This document shows, piece after piece, positions 1 through 5,430 of a stretch of 8,003 bases of DNA; the stretch's first letter is position 1; every line of letters starts with the position of its first letter. The stretch is from Caryophanales bacterium UBA3260 (GTDB taxonomy: Bacteria; Bacillota_I; Bacilli_A; RF39; UBA660), in assembly GCA_002362595.1 (NCBI GenBank), contig DEUO01000152.1:1-8003 (forward strand), read 5' to 3'. The notes below the pieces were generated by a model. That model ran no database searches. It saw nothing but the letters and a program-made list of their open reading frames with translations, and was not told the origin of the DNA. Position numbers and translations under genes: made by a program.

Positions 1-2358
1 CTTTTAATTATTTTTCTAAATAAAAAACATATTAATACGTCAGAGCTTAAAATATATAAATATTTATTAATTACAAATATATTAGGATTAACTTTGGAAC
101 TTCTTTGTATTTTTTTCTGCAAAACATATGGACCAAATAGTTTTTTAAATCTTTTATCTAATAGATTATACTTAACTTATCTTTGTGTATATTGTCTTCT
201 TTTTCTAATATATACAATTTGTATATCGATAGGTGAAGAGCGTTTCCAGAAAATAAAAAATAAAATTACTTTATATTTTTTATTAATATTTATAATCTTT
301 GCCTTACTAAGTCTATTTATGCCATTAAAAGTATATTATGATGAATATATGTATTCGCATGGAGCAGCGGTAAGCATTGTTTATATTCTTTCAGTAATAT
401 GTATAATTGTTGCTTTATTTTTTACAATCAAAAATATAAAAAAAGTTAAACCGACAATATATGCTCCTTTGATTATATTAATAATTGGTGTAACAATTGC
501 TGCATTTATACAAAAAATCATGCCTCAATTCACACTTATTACTGTAGTAGAGGCTGCAACATTATTAATTATGTATTTCACTATCGAAAACCCAGACGTA
601 AAAATGCTCGAACAAGTCTCACTCGCCAAAGAAGCCGCTGAAAAAGCCAACCACGCCAAATCCGACTTCCTATCCAACATGTCCCACGAAATTAGAACTC
701 CACTTAACGCAATCGTCGGCTTTTCTGAATCCCTAAAAGAAGACAACATCCCTGATTCTGCCAAAGACAAAGTAAACGACATTTTAACCGCTTCAAACAA
801 CTTACTAGAAATAGTTAACGGAATTCTTGATATTTCTAAAATAGAAGCTAATAAACTAGAAATAATAAATAAAGAATATGACATTCATAGTATGTTAGAC
901 GAATTAGTTGCCTTAACCAAAGCTCGTATCGGTGACAAAGGTCTAGATTTCAAAGTAAGCATCGATCAATCAATCCCAAACGTTTTATATGGCGATAATG
1001 TAAGCCTAAAACAAATAATTCTTAATATCCTAACTAATGCCGTTAAATACACTAAAGAAGGTTACATCAATTTTACTGTCTCATCAGTAATTAAAGATAA
1101 CATCTGTCGTTTAATTATTTCTGTTGAAGATAGTGGTATCGGCATTAAAGAAGAAAATATTTCAAAACTATTCTCAAAGTTTGAAAGACTAGATGTAGAA
1201 AAACAAATGACTATTGAAGGTACAGGACTAGGTCTTGCTATTACTAAAAAATTAGTTGACCTAATGAATGGAAAAATAATTGTTCAATCAATATATGGTC
1301 AAGGCTCTAAATTTACAATATCTATTGATCAACGTATTGTATCAGTAAATAAACCACTAGAAAAAATAGAACCACAAGCCGAGACGATTCATATAGACGC
1401 TAACGGAGCTAGAATCCTAATTGTCGATGACAACGATTTAAATATCAAAGTAGCTAATGTTTTATTAAAAAAATATAACTTTAACATTGATTCATGCACT
1501 AGTGGTATGGAATGTATTGCTAAAATTAAAAATAATGAAAATTACGACATAATATTCTTAGATGACATGATGCCACATATGAGTGGTAAAGAAACTCTAC
1601 AAAAACTAAAAAACATTTCTGAATTTCAAACACCAGTCATTGCTCTAACTGCAAATGCTATAACTGGTATGAAAGAAGAATACCTTGAATCTGGATTTAA
1701 CGACTACCTAGCTAAGCCTATTGAAAAACTAGAACTAGAGCGTATTATTAAAAAATATCTGAATAAAAGAAACAGCTCTCTAGCTAAAGTAGATACTTCA
1801 TATGCAACAAAATCAATTATTGAAAATGATTACCTAGATATAACTGATAAAATAGAAAAAATAAATCCTGAAGAACAAAATAAAGAACAAAAAGTAAAAG
1901 ATGAAAAGATAGACAATAAAACTACAAATCCATTAGAAGAAACAAAACCAACTAAAAAGAAGAAAAAAAAGAAAAAGAAAAAATCTCAAAATACAAATAA
2001 AAAAGTCTTAATTGTTGATGATAACGAAATAAACATTAAAGTAGCCCAAACAAATCTAAAAGAGTATCAAGACATTCAATTAGTTGCCGTTAATAGTGGC
2101 CCAGCATGCATTGAAGAACTAATTATGAATAAATATGACTTCGTCTTTATAGATGAAGAAATGCCAGGAATGGATGGATATACTACAATGGATAATCTAA
2201 AGTCAATTGAAAACTTTAATATTCCCGTTATCCTAATGAGTTCTAAAAAAGCAGATCAAATAAATGAAGCAGTAAATACTCATGGCTTCAGTGGTCATTT
2301 GTCAAAACCATTTAGTAAAGAATCATTACAAAAAATTGTTGATGAATTCTTGAAATAA
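1..2358 (+). CDS. Membrane-bound hybrid histidine kinase with two receiver domains (5' partial)
   Basis: This kinase autophosphorylates a histidine in response to an unidentified signal and passes the phosphate to its own receivers. The frame is open to base 1, and the 31 codons before the first candidate start (TTG at 94, no convincing Shine-Dalgarno) still look like membrane-protein sequence, so the true start lies upstream. Counting residues from that TTG, about six hydrophobic segments fill residues 1-165. The dimerisation/phosphoacceptor helix follows (H198 in SHEIRTPLN). The ATP-binding domain has an N box (N311/N315), DSGIG (346-350) and GTGLGL (376-381). Receiver 1 (about 441-556) has D445/D446, acceptor D490, T519 and K541. 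An 80-residue linker contains ten lysines (621-630). Receiver 2 (about 637-754) has D642/D643, acceptor D687, S716 and K738. All catalytic residues look intact. No output domain is present. The next gene supplies the Hpt domain such a relay needs. Family assignment is secure; the signal is unknown. Confidence 0.95.
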   Translation, partial: LLIIFLNKKHINTSELKIYKYLLITNILGLTLELLCIFFCKTYGPNSFLNLLSNRLYLTYLCVYCLLFLIYTICISIGEERFQKIKNKITLYFLLIFIIFALLSLFMPLKVYYDEYMYSHGAAVSIVYILSVICIIVALFFTIKNIKKVKPTIYAPLIILIIGVTIAAFIQKIMPQFTLITVVEAATLLIMYFTIENPDVKMLEQVSLAKEAAEKANHAKSDFLSNMSHEIRTPLNAIVGFSESLKEDNIPDSAKDKVNDILTASNNLLEIVNGILDISKIEANKLEIINKEYDIHSMLDELVALTKARIGDKGLDFKVSIDQSIPNVLYGDNVSLKQIILNILTNAVKYTKEGYINFTVSSVIKDNICRLIISVEDSGIGIKEENISKLFSKFERLDVEKQMTIEGTGLGLAITKKLVDLMNGKIIVQSIYGQGSKFTISIDQRIVSVNKPLEKIEPQAETIHIDANGARILIVDDNDLNIKVANVLLKKYNFNIDSCTSGMECIAKIKNNENYDIIFLDDMMPHMSGKETLQKLKNISEFQTPVIALTANAITGMKEEYLESGFNDYLAKPIEKLELERIIKKYLNKRNSSLAKVDTSYATKSIIENDYLDITDKIEKINPEEQNKEQKVKDEKIDNKTTNPLEETKPTKKKKKKKKKKSQNTNKKVLIVDDNEINIKVAQTNLKEYQDIQLVAVNSGPACIEELIMNKYDFVFIDEEMPGMDGYTTMDNLKSIENFNIPVILMSSKKADQINEAVNTHGFSGHLSKPFSKESLQKIVDEFLK
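1954..1983 (+). repeat. A-rich homopurine tract encoding ten consecutive lysines
   Basis: A 30-base run of only A and G lies in the linker between the two receivers of the hybrid kinase, in the order A5 G A2 G A8 G A5 G A6. The longest homopolymer is A8 at 1963-1970. It encodes K621-K630, counting from the TTG at 94. Long A runs are known sites of polymerase or ribosome slippage. Gain of one base would lead to a TAA at 1998-2000, and loss of one base to a TAA at 2009-2011, both before receiver 2. Whether slippage occurs cannot be seen from the sequence. Confidence 0.8.
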
Positions 2359-2384
2359 AATAATTAATATGATAAAACAGATAT

Positions 2385-2393
2385 GAGGATGAT
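2385..2393 (+). promoter_or_regulatory. Ribosome-binding site setting the Hpt-receiver start
   Basis: GAGGATGAT resembles the anti-16S complement GAGGTGAT and ends four bases before the ATG at 2398, with nine bases between GAGG and the start. The upstream in-frame ATG at 2383 overlaps this site and has no purine-rich motif of its own, so 2398 is preferred. Confidence 0.7.
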
Positions 2394-2397
2394 AAAA

Positions 2398-3288
2398 ATG
2401 AAAGACATAAATTACTTAAAAGAAAATGATGTAGATATCGAACAAAGTCTAGAACTATTTGGTGATGTTGAAACATATAATGAAACATTAAAAGAATTTA
2501 AAAACGGTATTACTGGGAAACTAGAACAAATAAAAAAATATTATGAAGAGGAAGATATGCCTAATTATGCTATCTTTGTTCACTCTTTAAAAAGTGATTG
2601 TAAATATTTCGGTTTTATGAAATTAGCAAGTATCGCTTATGACCATGAGATGCATAGTAAATCAAATAACTTGAAATTTGTCAAAGAACACTATGATGAA
2701 CTATTAGCAGAAGGCGAAAGAGTAAAAGAAATAGTATTCACTTATTTTAATGAATATCCATCTACCGAAGAAGGCGAAGACGATATTTATGATACAGATG
2801 AAGATATAGAAGAAAGATATGAAGATACTGAATCATCATTTGACGAAGAAACAGACGATGAAATAGAAGAAACTGAAGAAACTAGCTCAGAAAAAATAAC
2901 AGATGGTAACATTATCCTAGTTGTTGATGATTCTGAAGTAGTAAGATCATTCGTTAAAAAGATTTTTAATGATTCGTATGAAATAGCATCTGCCAATAAT
3001 GGTAGCGAAGCAATTCAAATAATAAAAGCTCATAAAGACGATGACCTTATCCAAGCTATACTTCTTGATCTAAATATGCCTAAAGTAGACGGCTTTGACG
3101 TATTAGATTATCTATCAGATAATGACCTTCTGGAAAAAATGCCTGTTACTATTATAAGTGGCGAATCTTCAAGTGAAGCAATTAATAGAGCATTCACATA
3201 TGGAATAGTTGACATGATTAATAAGCCTTTCAGTGAAGAAAAAATCTCTCAAGCTGTTATAAAAACAATGATGCGTAAAAAACAATAA
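2398..3288 (+). CDS. Hpt domain-receiver domain phosphorelay protein
   Basis: This 296-residue soluble protein joins a histidine phosphotransfer domain to a receiver, which lets it pass phosphate from the receivers of the upstream kinase to a histidine and then to a second aspartate. The Hpt domain covers about residues 1-118, with H62 in the typical HSLKS context. Residues 119-170 form a linker with 27 Asp/Glu among 52 residues. The receiver (about 172-296) has the acidic pair D177/D178, acceptor D224 in LLDLNMP, S254 in the Thr/Ser position and K276 in NKPF. The gene starts 39 bases after the kinase stop with no terminator between, so co-transcription is likely. The start was set by the ribosome-binding site; ATG 2383 would add five residues. 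No DNA-binding domain follows the receiver, so output probably goes through protein contact or another regulator encoded elsewhere. Confidence 0.92.
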   Translation: MKDINYLKENDVDIEQSLELFGDVETYNETLKEFKNGITGKLEQIKKYYEEEDMPNYAIFVHSLKSDCKYFGFMKLASIAYDHEMHSKSNNLKFVKEHYDELLAEGERVKEIVFTYFNEYPSTEEGEDDIYDTDEDIEERYEDTESSFDEETDDEIEETEETSSEKITDGNIILVVDDSEVVRSFVKKIFNDSYEIASANNGSEAIQIIKAHKDDDLIQAILLDLNMPKVDGFDVLDYLSDNDLLEKMPVTIISGESSSEAINRAFTYGIVDMINKPFSEEKISQAVIKTMMRKKQ

Positions 3289-3309
3289 GTTGGTTAGAGC
3301 CAACTTTTT
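3287..3309 (+). terminator. Intrinsic terminator of the phosphorelay operon
   Basis: A perfect 7-bp stem (AAGTTGG with CCAACTT) around a 6-base loop is followed by further T residues, giving five T in a row at 3305-3309. The 5' arm begins inside the TAA stop codon of the Hpt-receiver gene. It separates the phosphorelay genes from the next unit, which has its own promoter. Confidence 0.8.
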
Positions 3310-3325
3310 AAATTGTCAAATAATA

Positions 3326-3354
3326 TTGAAAAAAAGCATAATTTATTATATACT
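3326..3354 (+). promoter_or_regulatory. Sigma-A-type promoter for the 348-residue membrane protein gene
   Basis: TTGAAA (3326-3331) and TATACT (3349-3354) are separated by 17 bases, close to the vegetative consensus. The expected start near 3361 would leave a leader of about 35 bases before the ATG at 3396, with the ribosome-binding site AAAGGTGAT at 3384-3392. An overlapping alternative is TTGTCA (3313-3318) with CATAAT (3337-3342) at an 18-base spacing. Confidence 0.65.
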
Positions 3355-3395
3355 TTTATAGTAAGGAAGTAATCAAAAATAGTAAAGGTGATAAT

Positions 3396-4442
3396 ATGGA
3401 AAAAAACGATAACATTGATATAATGATAACTAATAAATATACATTAAGTGAAAGAGTACTTAATCAATTAATTGATAGAATAAAAAGAGAAACAGGAATA
3501 AATGTTATATGCTATGAAACACACGATGGATATATTTTTAAGGACGAAAAATATCAAATTCCAATTGGTGATATAAGATTTAACATGAGAGGCGGAGAAT
3601 ACCAAAAACTTGAAATATATTCAGGAGGTGTATCTGAAGTTGCTCAAAGAGAACATAGAGATCAAATACGTCAAATAGAACAAAATAAAAAAGCTCGTCA
3701 TAGAAGAAGATTTGCCCTTCAAGTAGGTAGAACAATTGCCGCAACAGCTGTAATAGCCGTAGTATCTTTAGGAGCTTTAAAATATATGGGTATAATAGAT
3801 ACTCCAGAAAAGCCTCATACACCAACAATAGACACAGTAGTTGTAGCCCAAGAACATAATATAAACACTATAAATACTGCTAGTGACGTTATACTAGTTG
3901 AATGGGCTAACTATGCCATGGGTCAAGTAAGAGATATATGTTCCGAATCAGAATACGAGTACTTTGAGACCTTATCAGACGATACATATTCAGATTACTT
4001 TGCACCTGTAATGAGCTCATATTATAACTATTTAGATTATAAAGATGCTGATTTACCAATCATACCTGAATATGGAGATAGAGACATTGTAGCATCATCT
4101 CATCAAACATTCCGTAATAACCTTGTTACATTTGCTAATTATCTTCATGATAGCGATTATTTTAGTAAAATATCATTCTCTTCATCACCATTTGCCAATG
4201 CCGTAGTAACAGATAAAGAAGGAAATATTTTAGAAGCAGGAGCAATATCTGGTGAACTAGTAGGAACTGATGGCTCTACAATAACTAGTGAAGATAAATA
4301 TAGCATAAAAGTAAGATTGACAGATTTAAAAAACACTGAGTATAGCTTAGATAACCTACCACCAGATGCAACAATAATAGATGGAGAAGTATACGTTGAT
4401 TCAAGCTGTATATATAATCAATCAAAAACAATAACTAAATAA
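3396..4442 (+). CDS. Single-pass membrane protein of unknown function
   Basis: I do not recognise this 348-residue protein. It has a mixed alpha/beta-looking N-terminal part (about 1-80), a charged stretch (81-105) ending in the basic cluster KKARHRRR (98-105), then one hydrophobic segment (about 106-128). A larger C-terminal part follows (about 135-348). The positive-inside rule puts the first 105 residues in the cytoplasm and the rest outside. The outer part is acidic and tyrosine-rich around 183-230 and contains two cysteines (C182, C338) that could pair. The layout resembles anti-sigma or cell-envelope signalling proteins, but no sigma factor gene is adjacent and I see no family motif, so no function is assigned. 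The start has a strong ribosome-binding site 3 bases upstream. The gene has its own promoter and terminator and so appears to be monocistronic. Confidence 0.85.
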   Translation: MEKNDNIDIMITNKYTLSERVLNQLIDRIKRETGINVICYETHDGYIFKDEKYQIPIGDIRFNMRGGEYQKLEIYSGGVSEVAQREHRDQIRQIEQNKKARHRRRFALQVGRTIAATAVIAVVSLGALKYMGIIDTPEKPHTPTIDTVVVAQEHNINTINTASDVILVEWANYAMGQVRDICSESEYEYFETLSDDTYSDYFAPVMSSYYNYLDYKDADLPIIPEYGDRDIVASSHQTFRNNLVTFANYLHDSDYFSKISFSSSPFANAVVTDKEGNILEAGAISGELVGTDGSTITSEDKYSIKVRLTDLKNTEYSLDNLPPDATIIDGEVYVDSSCIYNQSKTITK

Positions 4443-4463
4443 GAATGTTTATCATTCTTTTTT
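4441..4463 (+). terminator. Intrinsic terminator after the 348-residue membrane protein gene
   Basis: A perfect 7-bp stem (AAGAATG with CATTCTT) with a 5-base loop runs into six T residues (4458-4463). As in the previous unit, the 5' arm starts in the TAA stop codon. Confidence 0.75.
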
Positions 4464-4469
4464 CTTATT

Positions 4470-4498
4470 TTGACTATCTAAATTATATGTAGTATTAT
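4470..4498 (+). promoter_or_regulatory. Sigma-A-type promoter for the 207/71-residue gene pair
   Basis: TTGACT (4470-4475) and TATTAT (4493-4498) are 17 bases apart, each one mismatch from consensus. It lies directly after the preceding terminator. The leader would be short, about 15 bases, holding little more than the ribosome-binding site. Confidence 0.65.
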
Positions 4499-4505
4499 TA
4501 ATAAT

Positions 4506-4515
4506 AGGAGAGTGA
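4506..4515 (+). promoter_or_regulatory. Ribosome-binding site setting the start of the 207-residue gene
   Basis: AGGAGAGTGA contains AGGAG (4506-4510), ten bases before the ATG at 4521. The in-frame GTG at 4512 lies inside this site, one base after AGGAG, so it cannot use it and is rejected as the start. Confidence 0.75.
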
Positions 4516-4520
4516 ACAAA

Positions 4521-5144
4521 ATGGCAGACACTAAAAGTTCAAAAACAATGGCAAAAAAAAGATTTTCAATAAAAGACAATGCAATTAATAAAAGTGTTAT
4601 GAATACAAGCATAGATATCCGTACTGGCGAAAAAAAAGAAGACAAAATAATTATTCCTATAAACGAAGTAAAAAAGAATAATGTAAAAGAATCCACCTTA
4701 GAAGAAGCAAAAAAAAATATTATATATTCTCGTAATAACCCTGATATCTTTTACGATAATTTGAGAAACCCTGATTTTACAGGATGTGAAATAAAAGAAT
4801 TAGAACAAGGATTTAACATTATAAAAAAATCATACACACAATCAAAACAACGTGATAAAATCTGGATAGACTTAGGTATAATATCTTCTAATTATCAAGA
4901 AAAATCTAACTTTGATGCATACATACTAGGCGTTTATTATGGCTTAAGAGCATATACTACAGATTATTTAAATGTTTTAAATAAACTATTTAATTTATTA
5001 CATGAAATGAATAAAACAAGTTTTTTAACATTCACAGAATATTGCAATAATCTTAATGTTTTAAAAGACGAAAAGATAGATGAAGATAAATACCAAAAGA
5101 AACTTAATGATTTGTTATTTTCTACTAAATTATTAGAAAGTTAG
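4521..5144 (+). CDS. Hypothetical soluble protein, 207 residues
   Basis: I do not recognise this protein. Residues 1-65 are lysine-rich, polar and probably flexible. Residues from about 66 onward are predicted by eye to be mostly helical, with a tyrosine- and aromatic-rich middle (about 115-150) and an amphipathic, leucine/lysine-rich C-terminal part. There is no signal peptide or membrane segment, so it is probably cytoplasmic. Start ATG 4521 is chosen from its ribosome-binding site; an in-frame GTG three codons earlier is excluded. It is transcribed from its own promoter together with the following 71-residue gene, only 8 bases downstream, so the two products may act together. Base composition matches the neighbours. 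The function is unknown. Confidence 0.8.
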   Translation: MADTKSSKTMAKKRFSIKDNAINKSVMNTSIDIRTGEKKEDKIIIPINEVKKNNVKESTLEEAKKNIIYSRNNPDIFYDNLRNPDFTGCEIKELEQGFNIIKKSYTQSKQRDKIWIDLGIISSNYQEKSNFDAYILGVYYGLRAYTTDYLNVLNKLFNLLHEMNKTSFLTFTEYCNNLNVLKDEKIDEDKYQKKLNDLLFSTKLLES

Positions 5145-5146
5145 GT
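5143..5146 (+). promoter_or_regulatory. Ribosome-binding site overlapping the upstream stop codon
   Basis: AGGT shares two bases with the TAG stop of the 207-residue gene and lies six bases before the ATG at 5153. This arrangement suggests translational coupling of the two genes. The match to the anti-Shine-Dalgarno sequence is short. Confidence 0.5.
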
Positions 5147-5152
5147 AATAAT

Positions 5153-5368
5153 ATGACAGATATAGATACAATAAAATTAGAAGATGATAAAGACTATATT
5201 GTAATAGACATAATAGAAGGATATTTCTACTTAACTAATATTAAGAATCCAGCTGACTTTTGCATTAGAAAATTACTTGATGAAAATACTCCTGAGCTAT
5301 ATTTATTAGATGATAAACAAGAATTTAATAAAGCGCTAGATTTATTTAATAAAAAAAATAAAATTTAA
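5153..5368 (+). CDS. Small acidic conserved-type hypothetical protein, possibly DUF1292-like
   Basis: This 71-residue protein has no membrane segment or signal peptide. Residues 5-30 look like beta strands (IKLEDDKDYIVIDIIEG, then YFYLTNI), a single cysteine sits at residue 37, and the end is an acidic turn followed by an amphipathic helix (LLDDKQEFNKALDLF). The pattern of short strands followed by a D-x-x-E-F/W helix resembles the DUF1292/YrzB family, whose B. subtilis member lies in the same chromosomal neighbourhood as recD2. That resemblance is judged by eye and is weak. The gene starts 8 bases after the 207-residue gene and is followed by a terminator, so it is the last gene of a two-gene unit. 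Confidence 0.75.
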   Translation: MTDIDTIKLEDDKDYIVIDIIEGYFYLTNIKNPADFCIRKLLDENTPELYLLDDKQEFNKALDLFNKKNKI

Positions 5369-5395
5369 AAAGGCGAAAAAACATTCGCTTTTTTT
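5369..5395 (+). terminator. Intrinsic terminator before recD2
   Basis: GCGAA (5373-5377) pairs with TTCGC (5384-5388) around a 6-base loop. A flanking G-U pair and A-T pairs extend the stem, and it ends in seven T (5389-5395). It separates the 207/71-residue unit from recD2. Confidence 0.8.
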
Positions 5396-5404
5396 ATTCG
5401 CTCG

Positions 5405-5413
5405 TGGTAAAAT
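5405..5413 (+). promoter_or_regulatory. Possible extended -10 promoter for recD2
   Basis: TGGTAAAAT fits the extended -10 pattern TGnTATAAT with one mismatch. No good -35 element is visible at the right distance, since that stretch is the terminator arm and T run. Transcription would begin around 5420, at the ribosome-binding site, leaving almost no leader. Read-through of the terminator could be the alternative source of recD2 message. Confidence 0.35.
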
Positions 5414-5418
5414 TTAAT

Positions 5419-5425
5419 AAGGTGG
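5419..5425 (+). promoter_or_regulatory. Ribosome-binding site setting the recD2 start
   Basis: AAGGTGG lies five bases before the ATG at 5431. The in-frame GTG at 5404 has no such site and would add nine residues not typical of the family, so 5431 is chosen. Confidence 0.8.
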
Positions 5426-5430
5426 TATAT

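Noticed and set aside
94..96. TTG at 94 as the start of the hybrid kinase
   Set aside because: The frame is open from base 1 and encodes membrane-like sequence before it, and no convincing ribosome-binding site precedes the TTG. The gene is better described as cut by the window edge.
525..884. Open frame on the minus strand inside the kinase gene
   Set aside because: It lies opposite the kinase phosphoacceptor region, has no ribosome-binding site that I can see, and its serine/leucine-rich product mirrors the coding strand.
2350..2378. TTGAAA and TAAAAC at 17-base spacing before the Hpt-receiver gene, as an internal promoter
   Set aside because: The -10 match is poor and the predicted start would fall on the ribosome-binding site, leaving no leader. 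Co-transcription with the kinase explains the arrangement better.
2787..2996. Serine-rich minus-strand frame opposite the acidic linker
   Set aside because: GAA/GAT codons read backwards give Ser-rich frames; the forward acidic linker fully explains it.
3396..4442. Anti-sigma factor assignment for the 348-residue membrane protein
   Set aside because: Only the one-helix topology fits. No zinc-binding His/Cys motif and no neighbouring sigma factor gene are present.
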